This document shows positions 9,850 through 21,300 of a stretch of DNA of 64,000 nt, one piece after another; within the stretch, counting starts at the first letter, position 1; each line of letters starts with the position of its first letter. Source of the DNA: Bremia lactucae (taxonomy: Eukaryota; Oomycota; Peronosporomycetes; Peronosporales; Peronosporaceae); the NCBI RefSeq assembly GCF_004359215.1, contig NC_090610.1, positions 10,394,959 through 10,458,958 on the forward strand, in the 5' to 3' direction. The notes under the pieces are model-generated. The model saw only the letters and a list, made by a program, of their open reading frames with translations, did no database searches and had not been told where the DNA came from. Both the position numbers and the translations under genes were made by a program.

Positions 9850-11390
9850 GATAATATGTTCAATATTACCATGCATTGTAAAATTGCGGCAGTTATCTGA
9901 CAGTTCTTTTTGTTGGTTAATTCAAACCTTTAAATCAACCCCGCCAATCGCTGATAGTCGTGCAAATGGGCGGTGAACAATAAGTCACTATATAATAATA
10001 TTTTAAGTGAGGACATCAATAAGTACTAGTACGTAGGAACTTACCAAATTAAGTACAGTTTTATTTTTCCCTATAACAAGCCTTCCATAGTATTTACCTT
10101 CAGTTGCTAAGCCATGTTTAGCAAGCTTAAATCTTTCCTTTGCACGTCGTGTAAGTAACGTATTTGGAGGGACTGTACACCTTCACTGTTATCAGTGTAG
10201 CGTAGCTAGTACTGAGGCAGTGCTAGCGAATATACCGTTTCATGCTGCGTCCGTTTAAATGATAACACTCTATTTGTCTTGTTAAGAATCCTACTGGACG
10301 TTTTTCATGATGTGCTTACTTTAATGGGAGTGTCACACAAAATAATCGTACCCAGAAAATAACATTCTCACTTTAAGCCAGAACAGCAAAAAAAGAATGA
10401 AGGGTTTAAATGTCTTCTTCGATATGTGTTAAATAACTTTAATATTGCCAAATTACATTCATTTAAATACATCTGTCGGCTGTGTTAGATTTGGATTAGG
10501 TGCGAGAAAGAGCTATATCTTATACAGATGGACAAAGGGTCGCGTTGCTCGAAGTCAGCAGCTCTGTAAGGTCATGTATATTTTAGGACAATTCAAAAAT
10601 AAACGAGTCTCATTTGCTCGAGAGTAAATATTGCATAGACTAGCTATTTTATGTTTATTTAGCTGCAGATAAATTTTAAATTGCATGCCTTCTTCGCGCT
10701 AGAGAGCTGTGTGAACTAAAGTCTTTATGCTCCGTTCGCGATTCGTACATGGATCTTAAATTGGGGTAGCTTCTACCCACCAAACGTCGGGATTTGTCAC
10801 TAAAGGAAGGTTTACTAAGTACACATCACTTAAGCGCTAACAAAATCCGCCACTTCTTAACATAGTGCAATATGCAAGAATCTATGCAATCGTCGAGCAT
10901 AAGTACCACTTTCCGGTAGCACCAGATCAATGTGCTGGCTCCGGTTGCTACACCAATACAAAATTGAATCTTATAAAAATAAAGATTAAAGTGAATTTTT
11001 TAAATTAGGAGCCGAAAGTTTTTTCACATCTTCTTCCTTGATGTAAATTTGGCCATGTCGAAACCTATAATAAGTCAGTTGGTTCCAAAAGAAGCCTACG
11101 CGATCTCCCTTACAGTAGGTTGCCATATTATTAGGAAACTTCTAAAACATCTTATTTAAAAAAAATTGGAATTGCTGTGGAATCACTATTTGTTTTGCTA
11201 CAAAAACACCCTAAAAAATGTCTTCAGGTGTACCTTTCCAAAATTTCACCCCTTTTTACTAACATACCCTACTCCCGTACCGTTGTTTAAATAAAGGGTC
11301 TACTCTCAGACAGTTTCGACACTGCTTCAACCACCATTCAAACCTTTTGTCTCACTTTCCCTACGTTCAAACACTTGTTTGTGCAGCATG
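9850..11390. other. Intergenic stretch, no gene supported
   Basis: The sequence is AT-rich with only short open frames. One start-like ATG at about 10112 is followed 40 bp later by a strong donor-like GTAAGTAA, but I could not connect it to a coherent downstream exon. No transposon termini are recognisable. Confidence 0.5.
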
Positions 11391-11640
11391 ACTTCTACTG
11401 CTAAACCTCCTGTCCTGAAACGGGGCACCTTTTGCTAGTACTGGCAACAGTACTAGTCAACCTACATTCATTACAGGTGCCTCGAATACTTCACGTCGCA
11501 GTATCAGATTTTCGAGTTCATTTCTCGAGGTACATCCATGAAGACGCGATCTAGCGTTTTTCACCCCCGATACAGGTGAAGCCGCAGCAATTTCCGCTAA
11601 AATATTTATAATAAAAGCACAAACGATCTAGCGTTTCACC
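11391..11640 (+). other. Short coding-like stretch next to a solo LTR
   Basis: A frame opens at an ATG near 11389 with MTSTAKPPVLKRGTF and continues, after one frameshift, through a Ser/Thr-rich stretch (ASTGNSTSQPTFITGAS) to near 11530. A 20-bp motif containing GATCTAGCGTTT then occurs twice (about 11550 and 11625). Function unknown. It may be the start of a gene lost at the LTR junction, or chance. Confidence 0.25.
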
Positions 11641-11645
11641 ACCGA

Positions 11646-12098
11646 TGTAACGGGGCTCTACGACTTGTACTGCTTCAGTACAAGTCCACTTCGCACTGCT
11701 TCAGTTGCGAGTGGTGCCTTACGTTAATTGACGTACACTGCACGTGCAGAGGAAGACTTCTCTTAAGACAACTAGACTTAAGAGGGTAAAATGAAAACTG
11801 TATTAAATATAATTAAGTGTCTCTTGTTCTATCTTTGTAAATGCTAACTTAATTATAACCTAATACTAAACATGTAAATGAATTCTTATCTCTATCTTAT
11901 CTGTAACTCTCTTTGATTACTCCTGCGGCTGATTAGTCTGCGGAATAAATAGATATAATGGTCTATACCTATTTATGGATAAGAATTCTGGATATTACTA
12001 TATAAAGTAATATCCTCCAAATATTATCTACCTTTTAGATAATATATAAATTAACAGCCTTTAAGTGATAATTTCATGTAACGATACACCCCGTTACA
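11646..12098 (-). repeat. Solo LTR, family III, minus orientation (453 bp)
   Basis: The termini are TGTAACGGGG and CCCCGTTACA. The sequence aligns in reverse with the LTRs of array H, including AACTTAATTATA and the TTAAGTGATAATTTCATG end. No PBS, PPT or gag-pol flanks it, so it is a solo LTR from LTR-LTR recombination. I see no clear 5-bp target duplication. Confidence 0.85.
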
Positions 12099-12100
12099 CA

Positions 12101-12275
12101 TTAGGCCCTGGTTGTTCTCTGGCGCTTCCGGTTGTTTGCTTCTTCCAAAGACACATGTACGCCATCACGAACACATTTGAGATAAACTTCCTTCCCTGCA
12201 ACTGAACCCAATATCGTGATGGTATAACCATGAATGCAAGAAAGTTCCTGAACAGCTTTCACCAATTCTCACGGG
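12101..12275 (-). pseudogene. Remnant resembling a FAR1/MULE-type N-terminal domain
   Basis: One minus-strand frame is open for about 55 codons and ends in TAA right at the solo LTR. It contains ELSCIHGYTITILGS, GKEVYLKCVRDG and NNRKRQRTTRA. The pattern HGY-x5-(S)-x4-K-x-VYLKC-x-R-x-G followed by a basic tail resembles FAR1-type DNA-binding modules at the N-terminus of MULE-related proteins. An in-frame stop lies just upstream. Assignment is tentative. Confidence 0.4.
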
Positions 12276-12779
12276 TGGTTTATTTTGCTTCTGGAGGAGG
12301 TATAATTATTATTTTGCAAGTGAGGGCGGTTTGTAGTAGGGCATTTACAAGTAATGAATATAATGTTAAGTGCGACGTGTACTTTAGAAAAGGTAGTGAC
12401 TTTTAACCAAAAGGAAGTGAATATAACAGCTCCCTATATTTATATATATAGGGAACCGTTATTCTCCCCTAAGTTTTTCTGGTAAAATCTTCTCAGTTTG
12501 ATATAACTCTACATGATTGGTTTATATCCAGGCTAAAATACCGTCTTTAATTAGACTTCTGGTTTTCTCATCGAGTTCCATTAATTTACGCCGGCATAAT
12601 GCAAGAGATCACTACGATTCGGCACTGTACGCGCGCAAATAGAACATGTGTGTCGACGATCGGGAATACGCTCCGACGATTTTTATGTGACGAGAGCGTC
12701 TCCCAGGTAGCAGCAGCCAGTAAAGACACACGCGAGATTCCATGGAGGCTGACTACTATGTTTAGGACACTCTTGTGCG
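12276..12779. other. No gene supported; one AT hairpin
   Basis: No coherent coding frame was found. A near-perfect palindrome TCCCTATATTTATATATATAGGGA lies at about 12433-12456 and is followed by AACCG. TATAGGGAACCG also begins the TIR transposon at 23772, so this may be a terminal remnant, but nothing else supports that. Confidence 0.35.
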
Positions 12780-13093
12780 CAAAATTTAAAGAGCTCAACG
12801 TAGAAGACAGTGGATCTCCCTTCACATGTGCGTCAAGCTGGTGTGGTCGTAGCAGCGTTTGGACAGCCATACCTTGTGCGTGGAGACTGGCTTAAATCTG
12901 GCGCTACTGTGATTGATGTATCAATTTTGTGCGCGATAAAGCTGGGGAATTCCATAGCATCCCGACGGCTTGAAGCTCTTGTATAACGTCCATTTTTCAG
13001 AGGGCTAAGGCTGTGACTCCTGTCCTGGAAACGTGGGACCTGTGGCAATTGCATTGCTGCCGCATAATGTCGTGGAAGCATACAAGCGCCACG
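12780..13093 (+). pseudogene. folD: folD/MTHFD (methylene-THF dehydrogenase/cyclohydrolase) pseudogene, C-terminal part
   Basis: The enzyme interconverts methylene-, methenyl- and formyl-tetrahydrofolate. The plus strand has [20 protein letters not shown] followed by [11 protein letters not shown] (12828-12917), matching the NADP-domain segment V(K/R)xADIVVAAxGxPxxVxGDWIKxGAxVIDV. Then, after frameshifts, PGNVGPVAIALL and NVVEAYKRH (13028-13093) match the C-terminal TPVPGGVGPMTIAML signature. The catalytic N-terminal domain is not recognisable upstream, and stops and indels rule out a working gene. Confidence 0.75.
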
Positions 13094-13945
13094 TTGGTCT
13101 TACATATTTAAGTTGCACATGAATAGCACGATAACTTACGGATTGTGTCTGTGCGCGCATGCATAAATTGAGTAGAGCAGACAATTACACAATCAATTTC
13201 TACTTCTCTGTCGCTGACAGTGAAGGACCTCGCGACTTTTGCTGGGCTAACATTTACAAATGTGCATGCTCAATTGCAAGGCTTCATCGGAAGTCGGAAT
13301 TATCATGTAATGGTAGTGCCCAGTGATGACCTCTTCGTTCAAGTTCTCGCAAAATTTGTTCACGGTGCATACTTATTGGTGCTAGATCAAATTAGGGTAC
13401 TGCAATTTGTCGTTAAGAATTCCTGCTCATCTCGGGACATCGATCAAAGCAACAAACGGGAGTGACCGCCGAATTTTTTTTTATAAAAAGCGCCAAGAAG
13501 CATTGTATTAAAGGTATCTTACAGTTGCAGAGGTGACAGTCATGGAGTTGCATGTATTAATGACGCTGATAGATCGACTATTCTCTTTCTTCTTACCTGA
13601 CACCCAGCCTTCCGTACGCGTAATGCGATTACTAGCAATATCAACATGACGATAGGGAGTCATGACGAAAAATAAACATTTTTGTGCTTAAATCTTGATA
13701 AGTTACAACTTGCAGAAATTACTTGGCGGTGAAGACAAAAGACTGACAAGACCCGCTGGGCGTTAAGGTTTTGGCTGTCATATCAAAGTATCAATCATTA
13801 AAGCTATCAAGACTATAAACGTACCGGCTTTCCAGGTACCACATCAGTATGGATGTATAACATTATCCAATCATTTAAAACTAAGGGGATTTTACCAAAA
13901 ACCAGAGGGGGGATTAAGATGTTCTTTATATATTGGCACGATATT
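13094..13945. other. Intergenic, nothing recognised
   Basis: There are only short frames. The longest, about 81 codons from a GTG at 13220, has no motif I recognise and no matching codon bias. Confidence 0.4.
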
Positions 13946-14090
13946 GACGTGGTACCCAGTATTGCGTGCTCAAGCTGGCTGAAATCGAACAGAAGTCGAT
14001 TACATCGACGAGCACTACGACAATCGAGTCAAGAAAAAACATAGACGCGAGAGCGAGTCCTCTTGCTTCTGTTCAGCATTTGTATCATTT
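13946..14090 (+). pseudogene. Short Ty3 reverse transcriptase N-terminal remnant
   Basis: TACCCAGTATTGCGTG followed by GAACAGAAGTCGATTACATC and GACGAGCACTACGACAATCG parallels the element D segment at 17553-17625 (KYCVT, then EQVDYIDEFFDKR in the family). Flanks show no LTR. An old scrap of a family II-like element. Confidence 0.5.
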
Positions 14091-14606
14091 GGGTCGAGTG
14101 GCCAACATGTGAATCAACTTAACAACAAGCAGAAAACAACGGCCACCATTGCTATGCACCGATTCCATTAAGGATGTTCGATTAAAACCATTATTGAAAA
14201 AAAAATTGCGCGTTTATAAAAGAAAAGGCGCTCTTGCAGCTGTTAAGAACAATGTCAATGATTCATTGAGAAATTCCATTACAGCAACGCGATTTATTAT
14301 CGCCCTTGACAAGGTCATCAATTAAAAATCGTCGTGTCTAATACGATTGCTCACTCAGAACGAAAATGCGCAAGCGTAATTGGTTACTTTTCATTACAAT
14401 TCGGCTCGTATTCTAAGCGAAGGATAAGAGAATGAGATCATATCTCTATTTTAGGTTTAATCTATAACCTTCTGGGCGCTATATAAATTCTGAATCAAAT
14501 AGTCATGTCCGACAGCATTTGTTAGGTCTTAAAAACTCACCACCCGTCAATTTAAAGCGACTGGCTTGATAAAAACGAAAAAAAAACCTTTGCCACTAAG
14601 GCCTCT
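14091..14606. other. AT-rich spacer, no gene seen
   Basis: No open frame or repeat of note up to the LTR of element D. Confidence 0.4.
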
Positions 14607-15149
14607 AGTAACGGGCTTAAGTTGCTTTAATGTTACCCAGTCCCCGTTAAGCACACCAAGTGTGCTTAAGGGGATGGTAAAATACTTAAATAAAGTAATT
14701 CGACCCACCACCTGGGTGTGGTTCACATTGTGAACCACTCTTGTGTATGTGATGCACATAGGTGCATTCACATAGGAGGGATGACGCCTTATATCATCCG
14801 TGATGACGGCTAGCGTCATCCGTTACGCGAAGTATCTTGAAAAATACGCTCGCAATACATATTGGTGTTATCGACAGAGATGACATTTTTTGATTAACAA
14901 AAATAGGTTTTATATCATTAATACGATTCAACATTAATCAGTCTGAAAACTACTTCCTGCCTGATAAGTGCGCACGAGGAGCCGGATTTCCGCTCCCGTG
15001 ACGACACTTTACTCGAGTACTTAGTGCGTCAGGTGAGGTCGCTAAGGCGCCCACCACTGCACGCAAGAGAAGAGGTCTAATCGCTTCCTCGCTGTGCTAG
15101 GGTGTGTGCTTAAGTAGAGCGTGGCCGCATTAAGACGTGCCGGCCTACA
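14607..15149 (+). repeat. 5' LTR of element D (543 bp)
   Basis: It starts AGTAACGGGC (canonical TG altered) and ends GGCCTACA directly before the PBS. It aligns with the LTRs at 7322 and 33208 (reverse) and with the partial copy at 21978, including ATGACGCCTTATATCATCCG repeated as ATGACGGCTAGCGTCATCCG. Confidence 0.85.
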
Positions 15150-15151
15150 CT

Positions 15152-15168
15152 TGGTAGCACTTGAAATC
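15152..15168 (+). other. Primer-binding site of element D
   Basis: TGGTAGCACTTGAAATC follows the LTR by two bases. TGGTAGCAC is shared by most elements in the window. Confidence 0.65.
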
Positions 15169-15205
15169 CTTCCCACGACCTGCATCTCTGCGTGTGTAGG
15201 TAGGG

Positions 15206-16293
15206 ATGAGCCTCAATATCGATTGCGCTCGTTTCCCCCACCTCTTCGAACACCATCGGGAGGCGGCAGGGCACTTGACGCAGGGACTTGGTGAACAAGC
15301 CCTGGTCAGGCTCCTGGGTAGTTCTCCTGAGCAACTTGTTGCTCAGTTGGAGCAGTTTAAGGCATTCGTGCTCGGACGCGGAGATCCGCGTCCGCGGCAC
15401 AGAGCCATGCTGCGGCGGGGTCACTTAGACTCAGGATGAGCTGAAGCGTGAGCAGGCTTGGAGCAAGGCTCTTAACAGGACTGTTGAGATGCTCTCTGTG
15501 CGGCCGTATCATCCGAGGCCCATTCGGATAGACCCACCCAAGTTCGATGGAACTGCAGCGCACACGATTGTCTACTGGCTGATAGCCGTGAATCAATGTG
15601 GTGTCGCGCAGCTCATCAAGAATGACAGCCTGATGGTGTCGTACGCCATGTCGCATCGTCGTGTTAGGCCTCAGAGTGGGCTTACTCGGCGCTTATGGCG
15701 GACGTTAAGGCGTTTCCTAAATGGACGACCTTCAAAACAAAGATTCGCGCCATGTACCAGCCGCCGAACAACGAAGTGTTGCTTCAGGCGCGCTTCTTTG
15801 GAGCGCGATAGGCGAAGCGATCTCTGCAAAATTATGCACAAGACATGGGCTCGCTGTCGGCGTCCATTACTGTAGGTTCGATTCCGGAGCACATTAAGGT
15901 GCCCACATTTATGAACGGACTACGGCATGGCCCATCTCGACAAGCCCTTTTCCGAAAGGTGCCGTCGACGATGGAAGAGGCAATCCAAATTGCCTTTGTT
16001 CGGAGCAATCTAACAATAGTGCCTCGGCGACAGCTTGGTATAAGCCGTCGGCCGAGAGGTTAGATGCCACTCCCATGGAGTTAGGCAATGCAGACGTTGT
16101 CTGCTATAAATGCGGCAAGCGCGGCCATATAATGGCTCGCTGCTATGCCAGGGTCCCTGTTGGGGCGAAGTTGCCCAGCAAGAGGACTCCCTACCCAAAT
16201 CCCTACCCAAAGGGCGATGGCACGAACCAGCGTGAGAGACGCATGAGTTCTGCATCAACCACTGAGGGGGTCGGGAATGCGGGAGCGCAGTAG
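15206..16293 (+). pseudogene. Element D gag, frameshifted
   Basis: The start is an ATG in MSLNIDCARF. Coiled N-terminal sequence (LVAQLEQFKAF) is followed by the capsid-like IRIDPPKFDGTAAHTIVYWL, then in shifted frames HIKVPTFMNGLRHGPSRQAL and STMEEAIQIAF, and the zinc knuckle CYKCGKRGHIMARC (16108-16149), intact. Three frames are needed to cover it. Confidence 0.8.
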
Positions 16294-16339
16294 GGTCGAA
16301 ATACCCAACTGACGCGGTCCTTACTTCAGAGTTGTGGAA

Positions 16340-17120
16340 CGAATGGGTAGCATAGTCCTTGAGGTCTCGAAATTTCGGACCTCAACCCTGCTGGTCTATA
16401 GCGCTCAAGTAACAGGCTACGACCAGGTGATGACCCTACTAGTGGATTCGGGTGCATCATGAAATTTGTGAAACTCGCGGCTCTAAGAAAGAGACCGGCG
16501 ATGTTTGTGTCGCTTTGTCAGGATGGAAAGCGAGAAGTGGCGACCGTTCGTTTAGCGAACGGTGCGCTCGTTAAGTCCGAAGAATTCAGGTAGAACGCGC
16601 CTTCAGCTTTTGTAACTTCTCTTGTAAAGAGAAGTTCACTGTGGTAGGTATGGAGAGTCCGTATGACATCATCCTAGGCATGCCATGGTTGGCAAAACAC
16701 CAACAATGGATAGACTGGCGTACACGCACAGTTGCGAACTCTACCGGAAAGGATGTGCTCCTGCGAGAGGCGTATGCAACTAATGTCTTGTCGAACACAG
16801 TTGAGGGTGCATTGACGGGGTGTCAAATGTCACCAATTTCTACCCAGCTCGTGGAGACTGGGGTAGTGAAAAGGGCAATGACAAGTAGTCATGTGTCCCA
16901 TAGTCTTGGACAAAATCGAGATCCTGTGGCAGTAGACGGCGAGCTGACAGGAAGTCATGCGTCGCATAAACCGGCACAGTGCCTAGAGCCTGGCGCAGTT
17001 GGAAGGGGTGCGTTAACCAGAAGAACAACGGCACCCACTTCCCGGTCAAAGGTCGTGGTGACTCGAAGAACGGGTACCCGACAGATTAGGACGATCAAAG
17101 GCACGAGTCTAAACGAGTGA
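16340..17120 (+). pseudogene. Element D protease and linker
   Basis: The active site LLVDSGAS is intact near 16440 but followed at once by a TGA. The second half (from 16641) reads SPYDIILGMPWLAKHQQWID and runs on as a 159-codon frame. This includes an imperfect repeat-rich linker with VVKRAMTSSHVSHSLGQ and a basic end. The linker has no recognised domain. Confidence 0.8.
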
Positions 17121-17898
17121 CCTTTGGATCAGTCTCTAATAAAGAGGACGGGCTTTCGAACGAGGTATTCGAGGCCGTCAAAAACGAATTTGCGGAGGCA
17201 TCCTTAGTTAAGGTGCTCCAGCAAGTATTTAAATCTGCCGAGGAGATAGTAAATCTCCCGGAGATGTCGTGGGATCTGTTCCTTGCCGAATTAAAGGAAG
17301 GAAAGATTTACGAAATAATCGCACCAGTTCCAGAAGAGAACTTAATGGACTGTTGCTCGTAGTCCACAATGGACGAAAGCGTCCTAGAAACGGTGAAAAC
17401 GAAACAGTTCGCTGCTCAAGGCTGAAATGCCTTGAGAGACAGTCCGTTCTTTGAGGTTCTGTGGAAACACCGCGATGTGTTCCTAGAAGAAGTGCCGAGC
17501 CGCCTACCAGCAGATAGGGGCATCGGGCACCAGATAGACCTCGAACCTGGCACCAAGTATTGTGTAACCGCAATGGCCGTTGCCGGAAGAACAAGTCGAT
17601 TATATCGATGAGTTCTTCGACAAGCGAGCCATGCGGGACATGTGCGTGAGAGCAAATCGCCTCACTGCAGCCCGACCTTAAAGCCACAGGTGGATGGCGC
17701 GTCGTTCATGTGTACAATAAGCTGAACACGGCGACCATACCGGCGCAAAAGCCAATCCCGCGGAAAGATGTCTTGTTGAACTTCATGGAAAAGCTAATTA
17801 TCGTTTCCGCGTTGGATTTGAAGGATGGCTACTATCAGGTACTCATGAGAGAGTCCGATGCATGTGAAAGATTTGCGCCAATTCTTAGGGCTCGCTAA
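17117..17898 (+). pseudogene. Element D reverse transcriptase, catalytic core deleted
   Basis: The RT N-terminus is present: EVLWKHRDVFLEEVPSRLPA, HQIDLEPGTKYCV, VDYIDEFF-like sequence, YNKLNTATIPAQKPIPRKDV, and SALDLKDGYYQVLMRESD with the first catalytic Asp. At 17857 it jumps to the connection region (HVKDLRQFLGLAN). The roughly 450 bp that hold the FxDD box in element F are missing. A TAA follows in LGLAN. This copy cannot make RT. Confidence 0.85.
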
Positions 17899-17902
17899 TT
17901 AA

Positions 17903-18761
17903 TTGCATAAGTATAGCAAGAATTATGCGGAGCAAACTAAACTATTATCTGATCTCCTTAAAAAGGACACAGAATGGGTTATGTTAAAAAAGCAAAAAGA
18001 TGCGTTCACATCAGTGAAGCAGTCTTTTGTTGAGGCACCGGTCTTGGCATTGCCAGACGCGGATAAGCCCTTTAGCGTCGTCTGCGATGCAAGTAATTCT
18101 GCAATCGGCAGCGCGCTCATGCAGAAGGATGACGACGGCGTTGACCGTGTCATCTCTTATCAGTCCCGGCTATTAAAAGCCGCGGAACTGAATTACCCTG
18201 TGCATGACAAAGAGCTACTTTCAATAAAGTATGCTCTTGTCAAGTTTCGTGTGCACCTATTGGGCACCGAACCATTTGTGGTTTATACGGATCACGCATC
18301 ACTGCGGACCGCAATAAACTCACCGCACCTCTCGCCTAGAATGGCAAGATGGCTCACATTCTTCTCTGAATTTAATTTCAAAGTTGAATATAAGCCGGGT
18401 AAGTCGAATGTCTTGGCTGACGCTTTATCGCGCAGACCAGACTTCGAGGTTAGACACCAGGAAAGTGTGTCTAGTGCGAAAGCACAATTTCAGCCGTCGA
18501 CGTTGGCAGCCATGAAGGCATACCACGTGACGAGCTCATTGGCCTCTGAGATAAAAGAGAGCTACAGTCAGGACGACCACTGTCGCCTGCTGTTGGATCA
18601 CTTCGGTGGACGAAAGGTTTCCCTTCCGTCGCACCTGAAAGCTAAGCTCAATCGCTTTAGCTACAGCGATGGCCTGTTATGGCATCAGCTGTCACCTTGT
18701 GATCCCTTGAGAATCTATGTGCCTCATGACACAGATCTCAAGCTGATGATCCTTCACGAGC
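17903..18761 (+). pseudogene. Element D RNase H and integrase N-terminus (open to gap)
   Basis: An open frame of 286 codons carries the RNase H motifs CDASNSAIGSALMQ, HDKELLSIKYAL, YTDHASL and NVLADALSRRPDFE. The integrase N-terminal approach LRIYVPHDTDLKLMILHE comes next, then Ns. The catalytic D, E and D of RNase H are visible. This is the best preserved RNase H in the window. Confidence 0.85.
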
Positions 18762-19630
18762 NNNNNNNNNNNNNNNNNNNNNNNNNNNNNNNNNNNNNNN
18801 NNNNNNNNNNNNNNNNNNNNNNNNNNNNNNNNNNNNNNNNNNNNNNNNNNNNNNNNNNNNNNNNNNNNNNNNNNNNNNNNNNNNNNNNNNNNNNNNNNNN
18901 NNNNNNNNNNNNNNNNNNNNNNNNNNNNNNNNNNNNNNNNNNNNNNNNNNNNNNNNNNNNNNNNNNNNNNNNNNNNNNNNNNNNNNNNNNNNNNNNNNNN
19001 NNNNNNNNNNNNNNNNNNNNNNNNNNNNNNNNNNNNNNNNNNNNNNNNNNNNNNNNNNNNNNNNNNNNNNNNNNNNNNNNNNNNNNNNNNNNNNNNNNNN
19101 NNNNNNNNNNNNNNNNNNNNNNNNNNNNNNNNNNNNNNNNNNNNNNNNNNNNNNNNNNNNNNNNNNNNNNNNNNNNNNNNNNNNNNNNNNNNNNNNNNNN
19201 NNNNNNNNNNNNNNNNNNNNNNNNNNNNNNNNNNNNNNNNNNNNNNNNNNNNNNNNNNNNNNNNNNNNNNNNNNNNNNNNNNNNNNNNNNNNNNNNNNNN
19301 NNNNNNNNNNNNNNNNNNNNNNNNNNNNNNNNNNNNNNNNNNNNNNNNNNNNNNNNNNNNNNNNNNNNNNNNNNNNNNNNNNNNNNNNNNNNNNNNNNNN
19401 NNNNNNNNNNNNNNNNNNNNNNNNNNNNNNNNNNNNNNNNNNNNNNNNNNNNNNNNNNNNNNNNNNNNNNNNNNNNNNNNNNNNNNNNNNNNNNNNNNNN
19501 NNNNNNNNNNNNNNNNNNNNNNNNNNNNNNNNNNNNNNNNNNNNNNNNNNNNNNNNNNNNNNNNNNNNNNNNNNNNNNNNNNNNNNNNNNNNNNNNNNNN
19601 NNNNNNNNNNNNNNNNNNNNNNNNNNNNNN
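18762..19630. other. Assembly gap (869 N) within integrase
   Basis: The gap lies between ...CTTCACGAGC and CCATGATGCG. In the sister copies at about 27941 and 28731 these two flanks are joined as GAGCTCCATGATG, a single T between them. The declared gap size therefore need not reflect missing retroelement sequence. Confidence 0.95.
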
Positions 19631-20710
19631 CCATGATGCGCCATCTAGTGGGCATCTGGGCCGTGAAAAGACATTCTTACGAGTGTCAGAGGAATTTTGG
19701 TGGCCACATCTATATAGATGGGTGGCCAACTATATTCGCTCTTGCGAACAGTGTCAGCGCATTAAGCCTGCACCGTCCAGCAGTGCGCCACTGAAGCCGC
19801 TACCGATTCCAACCAACTATTGGAAGTCAGTAAGTCTGGACTTCATGTTTGGCATGCCGCCCGATCATAAGGATCGGACAGGGTTAGTCCTCTTTGTAGA
19901 CAGACTGAGCAAGATGGTGCATTTAGCACCATGTAAAACATCGATCACAGGCAAAGAGTCAGCTCTCTTGTTCCTGGATCATATATACCGACTCATGGGA
20001 TGCCCGAGTCCGTAGCGCCAAAATCCAGACGTAAAACTCGGAACGGGGTCCACGTTTTACGTCTGGATTTGGCGACATGTGTTTGATACGCTAGGTAGCA
20101 AGCTCCACATGTCGACCGCAGATCATCCCCAGACCGATGGTCAAACACAACTTGCCAATCGGGTCCTGGCGGATGTTTTACGCACGATAGCAGCTCCCAA
20201 AAAATGAAGAAAGCAATTGCTCTTTGTGGAGTTCGCTTAAAATTACAGTGTCCACGCCAGTACGGGTGAGACACCGTTTTATATAAACGGACTGCGCCAT
20301 CCTCGGACGTCAGTCTCGTTTGTGCGCAGCCCGAGTCTTAGTGGAGGGGGGATATCTATGCTCGGTGCGAAAGAGAAATATAGTTTTGTCAATATGACGA
20401 TGATTCGCGAGGGTATCACCTCAACGACAGGAACTTGCCCTAGTGACCCTGCAAGTTTAGCAGTGGTCAATAAAACTACCTCCTATGACCGACCTCTCGG
20501 GGTGTCATAGGCGAGTTGGATGCTAAAAGCGTGAGCGAGGCTTAACGCTTTGTGGATAAGCGATTATCCATCACACGAAAAGTCCGTGACGCGATGGCAA
20601 GCGCAAAGGACAAGCATTAATAATATGCGGACCGAAATGGTCGCAAAAATAATGCACGCTTTAGAGTGGATGAAACATTACTATAATTACTGCTATCCTA
20701 CCTAAAAATG
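19631..20710 (+). pseudogene. Element D integrase, disrupted near the second catalytic Asp
   Basis: HHCC region: HDAPSSGHLGREKTFL and SCEQCQRIKP. Core: SVSLDFMFGMPPDHKD and LFVDRLSKMVHLAPCKTS. After YRLMGCPSP the frame stops. An inverted duplicate has been inserted, and where the family has SDRDPRF the DNA now reads SERGPRF in another frame, so the second Asp is gone. The C-terminal part (20279-20510) is open in a further frame. Confidence 0.8.
20016..20073. repeat. Inverted repeat (22-bp arms, 15-nt loop) in integrase of D
   Basis: Left arm CGCCAAAATCCAGACGTAAA(AC) and right arm (GT)TTTACGTCTGGATTTGGCG flank CTCGGAACGGGGTCC. The right arm is native integrase sequence; the left arm is an extra inverted copy. 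D has lost one T in the right arm; the F copies are perfect. Confidence 0.9.
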
Positions 20711-20748
20711 CAATTTCTGTACTACCTAAGACGCACTCCGTATATTAC

Positions 20749-21300
20749 GTGGGTCATCTGAATCGGTATGTAGATCCAAATGAGGTCACATACCCCCATC
20801 CGTCTAAGAAAACCGATGGTGACGCCGACTGTGAGTCGAGCGTCGTTCGGGTGAGGGGGACGGTGAAGGCGAAAAGCTATCAGACCGACTCCTCCACCAC
20901 GAACAGGACTCGGGGAGCGAGGGACCTCAAGCGAGTAACGCAGATACCTCAGCATTTCTCTTCCAGAAGGCCCAAGCGAGTCTTCAGGCGTTCATAACCC
21001 TGACGAGCCTTCACGAACATCAACGAGATCCGAAGTCAGTCGCGAGACTTGACCCTCGAGATCCGCAATACGTCGTTCAGCAGCGCTTAACGCCTGCGAC
21101 TGAACGGACGAAGGTGAGGCAGCCGCGAGTAGGTGGGCGATATCGTCACTCCTATCGGGCGCCGCCTGCACTAAAGGATGCGGGTGGGAATCAACGCTTC
21201 ATTGTTGGAAGGTTGCTTGCTTACCACTCCGTGAGGCAAAAATTTCAGATCCTCGTTTCATGGAGAGGTTACCCGAAGTTGGGATCCGATCGATACCCTA
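20749..21300 (+). pseudogene. Element D GPY/F tail and chromodomain remnant
   Basis: GHLNRYVDPNEVTYPHPSKK continues the integrase C-terminus. Near 21200, RFIVGRLLAYHSVRQKFQIL followed by VSWRGYPK is a chromodomain (aromatic cage region VxWxGYP), the targeting module of chromoviruses. It is truncated just after WRGYP, where the antisense frame meets it. Confidence 0.75.

Noticed and set aside
10445..10627. 60-codon plus-strand frame
   Set aside because: Starts at a non-ATG codon, has no motif, and sits in AT-rich spacer.
12433..12470. Second copy of the TIR transposon end
   Set aside because: Only about 12 bp (TATAGGGAACCG) match; no partner end or target duplication.
13220..13465. 81-codon plus-strand frame, and minus-strand NVSPA-like text suggesting kinesin
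   Set aside because: Only scattered residues fit a kinesin motor; no P-loop, SSRSH or consistent order nearby.
20016..20073. Hairpin as a transcription terminator
   Set aside because: No T tract, inside a coding region, and one arm is native integrase sequence; best explained as an inverted duplication.
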